The translations under genes were made by a program, and so were the position numbers. The notes beneath the pieces are model-generated. The model was not told the origin of the DNA, searched no databases, and saw only the letters and a list, made by a program, of their open reading frames with translations. Of a stretch of DNA of 35,549 nucleotides, positions 21,417 through 29,512 are shown piece by piece (the stretch's first letter is position 1; each line of letters opens with the position of its first letter). Origin of the DNA: JBBDYG01 sp040901765 (GTDB lineage: Bacteria > Planctomycetota > Planctomycetia > Pirellulales > Lacipirellulaceae); the NCBI GenBank assembly GCA_040901765.1, contig JBBDYG010000050.1, forward strand, positions 1-35,549, given 5' to 3'.

Positions 21417-24400
21417 ATGGCGCGTCGAAAGCTTCGTAAAATGGGTTGGAATTCACGGGGAGCGAGTGCGTCGCGTGGCGAGTCAAAGCGGTTGCGGGGG
21501 CAGTCTCGAACCCAAGCCCGGTTCGGCATCGAGCATCTCGAACAACGGAATCTTCTCGCGGTTGATCCCTTCGGCATGTCGGCGGCGATCGCCAACGACC
21601 TGACCATTTATACCAGCCCAGTTTTCCATGAAGAAACTGAGGTGATTGGTTCTGCGAGCGCCGTGCTCATCCCCGCTCCTTTCGATTTGAGCGAGACCTT
21701 CATGCTGCATAGCCGGCCGAGCGCGACGAAGACTATTTACCTCGACTTCGACGGCCATATCACGAGAGACACGCAATGGAATATTGACTTCGAAGTCCCC
21801 AATATCGTTACACCGGCCTATAACGTCGACCCCGACACCAGCCCTGCCTTCTCGGATAATGAACTGGAAAGAATTCAGTACATCTGGGAGCGGGTGTCCG
21901 AAGACTTTCGCCCCTTTAATGTCAACGTGACCACGGAGGAACCGCCCCTCGAAGACCTTATGCGAGAGGGCCCTAGCGATACCCGGTGGGGCCAACGTGT
22001 GGCCATTGGGGGCACGAACGCCGATTGGCTCTTCGATCCGGGCGTCGGGGGGATCGCCTACGGCTCATTCAACTGGAACTCGGACACTCCCACTTATGTC
22101 TTCAACCCGGGCGAGAAAGGTACCGCGGAGACGATTTCGCACGAGGTGGGCCATACGCTGGGCATTGGGCACGACGGACAAATCGTACCGCCTACCGAAG
22201 CGGAGCCTGAACCTGATCCCCTCGAATACTACGGCGGGCATGGAACCGGTCCCACGGCGTGGGGACCAATCATGGGCGCTGCGTTCAGTCCCAATCTCAC
22301 CCAATGGAGCCAGGGGGAATACTGGCTTGCGACCAACACACAAGATGACCTCGCCATCATCACGGCCTTCAACGGGTTCGACTATCGGCCCGATGATCAC
22401 GGCAGCACCCGAGTAAATGCCAGCCTATTAGGTACGACCAGCACGACGTTCTTCGGCGACGGATTGATTGAGCGAAATACCGACGTCGACTACTTTCAAT
22501 TCACCGTCGGCGGCCAGGGCGAGGCGGTGAGTTTTGACATCACTCCCTTTCACCGCGGTCCCAATCTCGACATTCTTGCGAAGCTCTACAATTCGACCGG
22601 CACCGTGCTGGCTAGCAGCAATCCTGTCGATGACCTTAATGCCGAACTGGGCGCGAACCTGGCAGCCGGCACTTATTATGTCTCCATCGAGGGCACCGGG
22701 CGGCCGCAGGCTTCTGCCACCGACTACGGCTTTACCAAATACGGGAGCCTCGGTTACTTCAGCATCGTCGGCACGCGGAAAGAGCTGCTAGTCGGCGTCG
22801 ACTTCGACCTTCCCGGTGGAGCCGTTCCGACGAACTGGACGCGGTACACCGGTACTCCCACCCCGGCCGTGCTGAGCGACTTGAAGAATGAGGCCAATTT
22901 CACGACCCCGTTCAATCTCGCGATTAGCACCGCTGGCTCGCCGATTACGCGGACCGCCAATACGATCAATACCGGATCGCTTCCGGATCACACCCAGCCG
23001 CTGACAAACCTTGGCGGCTATGCTTCCAGCACGGCGTGGAACTTTACCTGGAGCGATCTCGCGCCCTCCACGGCTTACGAAGTCTTTGTGTTTGGACTCG
23101 GCGGTGCAGCCGGCGCGAATGACGTCCAAATTATCGGCGCAGAAACGACATCGTTCACGCAGTCGCTCACCACCAACGATCTGTACATTAATGGCGCCGT
23201 CGGCGCGACCGGGCTCGACCTCGGCGATTTCGGCCTCACCGTTACGTCGACCGCGCTCGGCACGATAGAAATCACCGTCACGCCGCAATCTGGAACCGCT
23301 TCACTTGGCGGTTTGGGCATTCGACCCGCGAAGCTCGGGTCCATCGAAGGTCAGAAGTGGAACGACCTCAACGGTGATACGGTCAAAGATTCCGACGAGC
23401 CGGGATTGGAAGGCTGGACGATCTTTCTCGACGCCAATGGAAACGATGTCTGGGACAACCACACCCAGCATACCGTCGCCTCGATTGATATACCTCAAGA
23501 CATCGAGAACTATACTACGGTAAAGTCGGAGTTGCTGTTTCAGGGAATCAGCTCCATCGAAGACGTGGACGTGGCGCTCGACATCTCGCACACGTTTGTC
23601 GCCGACCTAGTGGTCACTTTGATCAGTCCCTCGGGAATCGAAGTCGAATTGTTTTCCCATGTGGGAGGCCAGCCCGCCGGCCACTTGGACAATTTCCACG
23701 GCACGATCCTGGACGACGAGGCGACCACCGCGATTACCGCAGGCACGGCACCTTATACGGGCCGCTTCCGACCCGAGCAATCGCTAAGCATCCTTGACGG
23801 CGAAGACCCCAACGGCATTTGGACGCTCGAAATTTCCGACACTGCGGGAGTCGATATCGGCGTGCTGAACAGTTGGTCGATCACCGTCACTGGCAGCGAA
23901 CTCTTCACCGTCACCGATGAAAGCGGAAACTATTCGTTTGAGAATTTGGCACCCGGGATTTACGACGTTCGTGAGGTGCTCGATCCGGAATCGGAATGGG
24001 TCCAAACGGTCGCACCGGTTCCCGTCACGATTACATCGGGTGCACGCGTGACGGACATCGATTTTGCGAATTGGATTCCTATTTTCATGCCCAGTTCGAT
24101 CGCCGGGCAAACGTGGGAAGATCTCGATGGCGATGGCCAGAAAGATCCCGGTGAAAATGGTCTGGAAAACTGGACCATTTTTATCGACGGCAATGGCAAT
24201 GGCATTTTGGATCCGGCGGTTACGGTAAGCCTTCCTTCGAGTGATGTGCCCCGAGCGATTGCTGATTTTTCGACGGTTAGCTCCCCGCTGGTGTTCGACG
24301 GGCTGAGCACCATCCTCGACGTCGAGCTTACGCTCGACATCACGCATAGTTTTTCGGGCGACCTCGACATCTACTTGATTAGTCCCTCGGGAACTCAAGT

Positions 24401-25400
24401 GGAAATAGCGACGGGGGTTGGTGGGCAACTTAATGACTTCCAAAACACGACCTTCGACGATGAAGCGGCAACGGCGATCATCGCCGGCACCGCTCCCTTC
24501 GCGGGATCGTACCGGCCCGAAGGCTTGTTAAGCGATTTTGATGGCGAGAATCCCAACGGCGTCTGGCAACTCGTTATCCGCGACATCGATTTCGGCGACC
24601 AGGGTATCCTCAATAGCTGGTCGCTCGCAATTTTTGGAACGGAGCAATCGACGGTTACCGACGCGAATGGCAATTATTCGTTCACCGAACTCTCGCCGGG
24701 CAGCTACGACATTTACGAGGTGCTGCAGCCAGGCTGGATGCAAACGGCGCCCGTCATCCCCAATGGCCAATCGTGGTGGCATATTGATTTGGTCTCGAAC
24801 GACCAGGTGATGGAAATTGACTTCGGCAACAAGCAAGTGGAGTTGCTGCCGGGCGACTACGACGAAAACAATGTCGTCGACGCCGCGGACTACACCGTCT
24901 GGCGCTCCACGTTAGGTTTGAGTCTGACGCCCTACACCGGCGCAGACGGCAATGGCAATGGGATCGTCGATGAGGCGGATCGGCTCGTGTGGATGGGAAA
25001 TTTCGGCCGGGTAGGAAGTGCCAGCGCGACGGCTGCGACGATCACGGAGTCGCTGGTCACGGCCGAAGACGACGCCGCTACACCCGATGGTGGAATAACG
25101 GCGGAGCAATTTGCCGTCCACTCAACAACCACGTTGCCAACGATCGGCAGAGCCGGATTCGAACTCCGCAGGGCGGAGAAATCGGTTCGTCCGACATCGC
25201 AGGCGGCGCCAGTCGCCGATCGGGCCGATGCAGCGCTCGTCGCCTGGCTCGCCGATCTGTCGGATTCGATGCTCGATCGCAAGGGTCGGGGGGACAAACC
25301 GTCGTTCGATTGGGACTTTGCCGAGAACGTGGACAGCGACCAACCAGCCAGGCCGCTTGCCGGAGTGATTGATAGTGCATTCGCGCAACTTGGCGCCTAG
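21417..25400 (+). CDS. LEPR-XLL-type secreted matrixin-like metalloprotease with PPC, nested P-domain/Cna-B and dockerin-like modules
   Basis: A 1327-residue multidomain protein. The basic N-terminus leads to IEHLEQRNLLAVD, the planctomycete LEPR-XLL sorting motif. Residues about 105-310 form a matrixin-like zinc protease with HEVGHTLGIGH (H242, E243, H246, H252). A PPC-like domain follows (about 345-440: DVDYFQFTVGGQGEAVSFDI, LAAGTYYVSIEG), then an unassigned beta-rich block (460-640). Two long repeats, about 642-885 and 893-1138, each start as a Cna-B/SdrD_B domain (GQKWNDLNGD, GQTWEDLDGDGQKDPGENGL), are interrupted by a P-domain-like insert (LDISHTFVADLVVTLISPSG; LDITHSFSGDLDIYLISPSG) and resume with GNYSFENLAPGIYDV. 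A dockerin-like module GDYDENNVVDAADYTVW ends near 1205; a 120-residue tail shows no PEP-CTERM. Confidence 0.88.
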   Translation: MARRKLRKMGWNSRGASASRGESKRLRGQSRTQARFGIEHLEQRNLLAVDPFGMSAAIANDLTIYTSPVFHEETEVIGSASAVLIPAPFDLSETFMLHSRPSATKTIYLDFDGHITRDTQWNIDFEVPNIVTPAYNVDPDTSPAFSDNELERIQYIWERVSEDFRPFNVNVTTEEPPLEDLMREGPSDTRWGQRVAIGGTNADWLFDPGVGGIAYGSFNWNSDTPTYVFNPGEKGTAETISHEVGHTLGIGHDGQIVPPTEAEPEPDPLEYYGGHGTGPTAWGPIMGAAFSPNLTQWSQGEYWLATNTQDDLAIITAFNGFDYRPDDHGSTRVNASLLGTTSTTFFGDGLIERNTDVDYFQFTVGGQGEAVSFDITPFHRGPNLDILAKLYNSTGTVLASSNPVDDLNAELGANLAAGTYYVSIEGTGRPQASATDYGFTKYGSLGYFSIVGTRKELLVGVDFDLPGGAVPTNWTRYTGTPTPAVLSDLKNEANFTTPFNLAISTAGSPITRTANTINTGSLPDHTQPLTNLGGYASSTAWNFTWSDLAPSTAYEVFVFGLGGAAGANDVQIIGAETTSFTQSLTTNDLYINGAVGATGLDLGDFGLTVTSTALGTIEITVTPQSGTASLGGLGIRPAKLGSIEGQKWNDLNGDTVKDSDEPGLEGWTIFLDANGNDVWDNHTQHTVASIDIPQDIENYTTVKSELLFQGISSIEDVDVALDISHTFVADLVVTLISPSGIEVELFSHVGGQPAGHLDNFHGTILDDEATTAITAGTAPYTGRFRPEQSLSILDGEDPNGIWTLEISDTAGVDIGVLNSWSITVTGSELFTVTDESGNYSFENLAPGIYDVREVLDPESEWVQTVAPVPVTITSGARVTDIDFANWIPIFMPSSIAGQTWEDLDGDGQKDPGENGLENWTIFIDGNGNGILDPAVTVSLPSSDVPRAIADFSTVSSPLVFDGLSTILDVELTLDITHSFSGDLDIYLISPSGTQVEIATGVGGQLNDFQNTTFDDEAATAIIAGTAPFAGSYRPEGLLSDFDGENPNGVWQLVIRDIDFGDQGILNSWSLAIFGTEQSTVTDANGNYSFTELSPGSYDIYEVLQPGWMQTAPVIPNGQSWWHIDLVSNDQVMEIDFGNKQVELLPGDYDENNVVDAADYTVWRSTLGLSLTPYTGADGNGNGIVDEADRLVWMGNFGRVGSASATAATITESLVTAEDDAATPDGGITAEQFAVHSTTTLPTIGRAGFELRRAEKSVRPTSQAAPVADRADAALVAWLADLSDSMLDRKGRGDKPSFDWDFAENVDSDQPARPLAGVIDSAFAQLGA

Positions 25401-25435
25401 TGCCTCGAATCAAGTGCTGGTGCAACAGCGATTGG

Positions 25436-25565
25436 TTGTTTTCACCACGGCGTCACGAAGGACACGGAGATTCGCCAATTGAAAGCATCTAACTGCAAAG
25501 TGCCGTCGAGTCGATTTGAAAAAAATCGCTTCTCCTCCGTGCCTCCGTGACTCCGTGGTGAAACC
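25436..25565. repeat. Inverted repeat of the CACGGAG type
   Basis: Left arm 25441-25470 (TTCACCACGGCGTCACGAAG, then GACACGGAGA) is complementary to right arm 25531-25565 (TCTCCTCCGTGCCTCCGTGA, then CTCCGTGGTGAA). Each arm is built from CACGGAG-like units. It fills the gap between the giant protein and the broken oxidoreductase gene. Confidence 0.7.
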
Positions 25566-25614
25566 TAGCACTGTAGTGCGTGATTAGGGTGGGCTCACAC
25601 CGCGAGAGGACATG

Positions 25615-26950
25615 ATGTCTGAACAAGTCGGACTTGGGGTGATTGGATGCGGTGGGTTCGGGCTGTTTGCGCTACAACAGTTTGTGCAGACGCCGGGCGT
25701 TCACCTGGTGGGAATGGCGGGAACGGCGCGGCCGGCCGCACTGGCCGCCGCTCACCGATATGGCCTTAAGGATGTGGTTGAAATCGACCGGTTGCTGGAG
25801 ATTGGCGACCTGTAACCGTTCACACTCTGGAGAGGCCAGAAAACAAGGCTTTTTTCGTGCTTTTGAAACCGCTGATACTACGTTTCGCGCCAACTCTTCC
25901 GATTTCAGGCGAAATGCACCACAAGAAAATTGTTCGCATAGCGCAGATCACGGGAAAGTTGGTATTCCACATTTTCCAGGTTCCGTGTATGCCCGCCCTG
26001 TGAACGGTTACGGCGACCTCGACCTGGTTTACATTGCCACTCCGCCCTTTTTGCATTACGAGCAAGCCAAGCGAGCGCTCGCCGCTGGGAAGCACGTCAT
26101 CTGCGAAAAACCGCTCGCAATGAACCTACAGCAGGCGGACGAACTGCTGTCATTGGCCCGGCAGAAAGACCGGCTGCTCGTGGCCAACCTGATGCAGCGT
26201 TACAACCCCGTCTTCGACTTGGTCCGCGAGGTCGTCGAGCGGCAACTGCTCGGCGAGTTTCTGCACGGCTATTTCGAGAACTACGCGTCGGACGAGAACC
26301 TGCCGCCGGAACACTGGTTCTGGGACCGGGAAAAAAGCGGCGGGATCTTCATCGAGCACGGCGTCCATTTCTTCGACCTGTTCGCCGGCTGGCTCGGAGA
26401 GGGCGAAGTGGCCGCGGCTCAGTCGAGCCGGCGTGAGAACTCGCCCTGCGAAGATCAAGTCCAGTGTACCGTGCGATATGCCCGCGGAGCGCATGTGAAT
26501 TTCTATCACGGCTTTCACCAGCCGGGACGCCTCGATCGCCAAGAGCTACGGCTGGTTTTTGAGCGGGGCGACATGACGCTGCACGGCTGGGTGCCAACGT
26601 CGGTGCGAATTCACGCCATTGCCGACGAGGCCCAAACGCGGCAGATTTGCGAGCTGTTTCCCGGCGCTCGCGTCGACGTGCTCGCGCTCTATGGCGGCGC
26701 GGAGCGACTTTGTTTCGGCCACGGACGGCAGCACGACGTCTACCAACAATTCGAACTCCGCTGGGGAGAGCAGCAGCAAAAGCTGCCGCTTTACTGCGAA
26801 CTGCTACGCAGAATGATGGCCGATCAAGTCGCGTGGATTCAAGACCGCAGCCATCGGCGCACAATTACCGAACAGAATGGGCGCGACTCCGTGGCGATGG
26901 CTTGCGACGCCGACCGCTTGGCAGCGAGTGGTGTATTGGTGAGTAAGTGA
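25615..26950 (+). pseudogene. Gfo/Idh/MocA oxidoreductase disrupted by a MITE
   Basis: The first part (ATG 25612/25615, AGAGGA just upstream) encodes the Rossmann start LGVIGCGGFGLFALQQFVQT and stops at a TAA formed by the inserted element (25813-25815). Downstream, in another frame, come DLDLVYIATPPFLHYEQAKR, AAGKHVICEKPLAMN with the family EKP motif, and the rest of the substrate domain, ending at 26950. Removing bases 25812-26019 (element plus one target copy) joins LLEIGDL directly to DLVYIATPP in frame. The insert plus duplication (208 bp) shifts the frame by one. Before insertion it was an NAD(P)-dependent sugar or inositol oxidoreductase, possibly in an operon with the GH130 gene. Its last codons run into a tandem repeat. 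Confidence 0.9.
25812..26011. mobile_element. 200-bp MITE with IS66-type ends
   Basis: The left end GTAACCGTTCACA (25812-25824) is the perfect inverse of the right end TGTGAACGGTTAC (25999-26011). It is flanked by the 8-bp direct repeat GGCGACCT at 25804-25811 and 26012-26019. GTAA-starting ends and 8-bp target duplications are characteristic of the IS66 family. The 200 bp interior has no coding potential beyond chance and an internal TTTCGC/GCGAAA inversion, so it is a non-autonomous element needing a transposase elsewhere. Confidence 0.92.
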
Positions 26951-27025
26951 GTGCTGTATAGGTGAGTAAGTGAGTGGTGAGTAAGTGAGTAGGTATTGGA
27001 AGCAACGACCTACTCACCTACTCAC
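26939..27025. repeat. GTGAGTAAGTGAGT tandem repeats with a long hairpin
   Basis: Three copies of GTGAGTAAGTGAGT start at 26939, 26963 and 26977. The last copy plus AGGT (26977-26994) pairs with 27008-27025 at 17 of 18 positions around a 13-base loop. The first copy provides the last codons and stop of the broken oxidoreductase. The unit matches the CTACTCAC repeat at 14991-15021. Confidence 0.75.
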
Positions 27026-27053
27026 CTACTCACAAATATGACTCCGTCCCACG

Positions 27054-28109
27054 ATGATCAATCGCGTATCCACCCATCTGCTGATTCGCCCGGAAGACGT
27101 TGCTCCCAGTCGGCCCGATTGGGAAGTCATTGGCACGTTCAACCCAGGCGCAGTGCGCCAGGGGAGCGATATCGTCCTACTAGTTCGCGTTGCTGAACGT
27201 CCGTACGAGCAACGAACAGGCTGGACCGCCTTGCCACGATGGTCGCCGAGCGACGGTCTCGCCGTCGATTGGGTGCGTAACGAAGAACTCGAGTTAATCG
27301 ATCCGCGCGTGGTTCTGCGCCGCGCCGATGGCGTTGTGCGGTTGACGTTCGTGTCCCACTTAAGGGTCGCTAGGACGCACGACGGAATGACAATCGACTC
27401 CATCGGACCACCAGCACTGATTCCAAGCGCGCCCGAGGATGAGTTTGGCGTGGAAGACGCGCGGATCACGCCGCTCGACGGGCAGTTTTACATTACCTAC
27501 GTCGCCGTCTCGCGTCACGGTGCGGCCACCGCACTCGCGTCCACGATCGATTTCGAGACATTTACTCGCCACGGCATCATCTTTTGTCCCGAAAATAAGG
27601 ACGTGGTGATATTTCCCGAACGGCGCGCGGACCGATACGTTGCCCTTCACCGTCCCGTGGGAGGCACCCGCTTCACGCCCCCGCAAATGTGGATCGCGAG
27701 TTCCCCCGATCTCATTCATTGGGGCGAACACCAGTTTTTTTATGGCGGTACGCAAGCGTGGGAAACTGGCCGGGTCGGTGCCGGCACTCCTCCCTTGATG
27801 CTTCCGGAAGGCTGGCTCGAAATTTATCACGGCAATCAGCGCTCGCCAGTCGCGGGCAAGGTCGGCGCCTATTGCGGCGCGGCGATGCTGCTCGATAAGG
27901 AGAACCCGACTCGCGTGCTGCGAGTCGGCACGGAGCCGATACTTCAGCCGGAGCTGGAGTTCGAGCGAGAAGGCTTCGTCAACGATGTGGTCTTCCCCAC
28001 GGGCATCGTCGAAGCGGACGACCGGCTACTGGTATATTACGGCGCGTCGGATCGTTATACCGCAGTGGCGGAGTTTGCGCGGGCCGACCTGCTGGACGCA
28101 CTTCACTAA
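27054..28109 (+). CDS. Glycoside hydrolase family 130 (beta-mannoside phosphorylase-like)
   Basis: A 351-residue five-bladed propeller enzyme of GH130, which phosphorolyses (or in some subgroups hydrolyses) beta-1,2- or beta-1,4-mannosides. Features: RPEDVAPSRPDWEVIGTFNP at the N-terminus, D135 in GVEDARIT as the expected general acid, KDVVIFPER, and GRVGAGTPPLMLPEGWLEIY. No signal peptide, so cytoplasmic. The ATG at 27054 has no strong ribosome binding site. It follows the MITE-disrupted oxidoreductase and precedes two secreted unknowns by 26 bases, so it may belong to a glycan-use operon. Specificity within GH130 cannot be set by eye. Confidence 0.88.
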   Translation: MINRVSTHLLIRPEDVAPSRPDWEVIGTFNPGAVRQGSDIVLLVRVAERPYEQRTGWTALPRWSPSDGLAVDWVRNEELELIDPRVVLRRADGVVRLTFVSHLRVARTHDGMTIDSIGPPALIPSAPEDEFGVEDARITPLDGQFYITYVAVSRHGAATALASTIDFETFTRHGIIFCPENKDVVIFPERRADRYVALHRPVGGTRFTPPQMWIASSPDLIHWGEHQFFYGGTQAWETGRVGAGTPPLMLPEGWLEIYHGNQRSPVAGKVGAYCGAAMLLDKENPTRVLRVGTEPILQPELEFEREGFVNDVVFPTGIVEADDRLLVYYGASDRYTAVAEFARADLLDALH

Positions 28110-28135
28110 CAGGAATGCCGCACAGGAGACTACGG

Positions 28136-29512
28136 ATGTACCGCCAGTGGTTCATAATACTGGCTTTCCTTGCGGCGGTTGCGACCGCTCGTGGCGAACT
28201 GCCTGAGGGAGCGACGGTACTTGATCAGGACATCGTGTGGGACATCGGGGATCCCGACTGCGCCACCATCTCGCCCGATGGAAAACTGGTCGCTTACATT
28301 AGCAAAGGCGGCGTCTGGATCTGCAGCGTCGTTGCCGGCCCACCCGCTAGGCTGGCTGACGTGCCGGACACTCCGACGGCCCTCATGGCGATGCCACAGT
28401 ATCGAGAGGCAAGAACCAATTTCAAGAGGCTGCGTGCTATTCTCGGCAACGTAGTATACAACGAGTCCATTCAACCGAACTTGGTGGCCGTGTTCGGTTT
28501 GCAGTGGACTCGATCGCAGGATGGGGTCATTTACGGCCTGAGTAAGCGTTCGCCCAAAGATCGTCGCAGTACCATACACACGCTGATGCACGTGTCGCTA
28601 AAAGGAGTGGTGACAACCCTCGCGACGATCAAAAAAGATGTTTACGGCTCGCCTCAGTCGTTAATCGGATTTCATGTCGCCCAGGACAGGGAGCATGCCG
28701 TCGTATGGCATCATACTCCGTTGATTTGGGATCTCGTGAAAAACAGACCGCGCGCCACCTGCTTTGACTATTTGCTTCCATCTTCAACCAGCGATCGGTT
28801 CTTGGGAATCGAGATTGATACCAGGCAACTGGTCGTCACGGACGAGAAGCTACAGATTTCTAAGCGATTTGACGTGACGTTCGATCTTGGCCGCGGTTGC
28901 GACTTGTTCTGGTCGCCCGACGAGCGGTATGTAATCGGCCGCAGTTACGGTCATGCAGAATTTCCCAAAAGTGCGTGGACTGGATTTCGCCTTGATCTTG
29001 AGACAGGCAATAAACGCTTGATGACGGGCGAATTTGTTACCGACCGATTTGTCTTTACGGGACTTGCTGGAGAAGTCGTTAGATCGGGCATTATTGGACG
29101 AGAGGTAGATTATCTCAACGCGCTGAGAGGGGCCTATTTGACAATTGTGCCAGACGGCGATGGCCCTGCCAGGGCTCTGGCGCGCTTCAGAGTAGTCCCG
29201 CAGCCAGCGTTGCTTGCCGAGTTGCGTGAACGACCGCCCTATCCTCGCGTGCTCCACAATCCAGATTTCACTTTGTTCGCAATGGCGTTGCCACACTCAA
29301 GCGGAAAGCACTCAGGCTACGACTACCACCTGTTGCATCGCGACGGTCGGCAATGGAAGTTTCCCATTGGTACCGACCCTCCGTACATTGCTCCATATCA
29401 CCTCGTTGCATTCGCCGACGACGGGCGGACGCTGGTCGCCCGGAACGACTCGCAATTGTTCTCCATTCCGGTGGAAGTGATTCAAGCGAATAAGGAGACG
29501 TCCGATGAGTAG
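28136..29512 (+). CDS. Secreted protein of unknown function, tandem paralogue 1
   Basis: A 458-residue protein with a signal peptide (MYRQWFIILAFLAAVATARG). ATG 28136 is preferred because AGGAG sits 8 bases upstream; an in-frame ATG seven codons earlier is weaker. Internal ISPDGKLVAYISKGGVWIC and LFWSPDERYVIGRSYG resemble WD40-like/TolB propeller blades (PD40-type), so a beta-propeller is suggested. Other conserved blocks shared with the next gene: NRPRATCFDYLLPSSTS, DTRQLVVTDE and GAYLTIVPDGDGPA. It overlaps the next gene by 8 bases. No enzyme family is recognised. Confidence 0.8.
   Translation: MYRQWFIILAFLAAVATARGELPEGATVLDQDIVWDIGDPDCATISPDGKLVAYISKGGVWICSVVAGPPARLADVPDTPTALMAMPQYREARTNFKRLRAILGNVVYNESIQPNLVAVFGLQWTRSQDGVIYGLSKRSPKDRRSTIHTLMHVSLKGVVTTLATIKKDVYGSPQSLIGFHVAQDREHAVVWHHTPLIWDLVKNRPRATCFDYLLPSSTSDRFLGIEIDTRQLVVTDEKLQISKRFDVTFDLGRGCDLFWSPDERYVIGRSYGHAEFPKSAWTGFRLDLETGNKRLMTGEFVTDRFVFTGLAGEVVRSGIIGREVDYLNALRGAYLTIVPDGDGPARALARFRVVPQPALLAELRERPPYPRVLHNPDFTLFAMALPHSSGKHSGYDYHLLHRDGRQWKFPIGTDPPYIAPYHLVAFADDGRTLVARNDSQLFSIPVEVIQANKETSDE

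Noticed and set aside
26939..27025. CRISPR-like array of GTGAGTAAGTGAGT repeats
   Set aside because: Units are too short, spacing is irregular or absent, and there are no cas genes.
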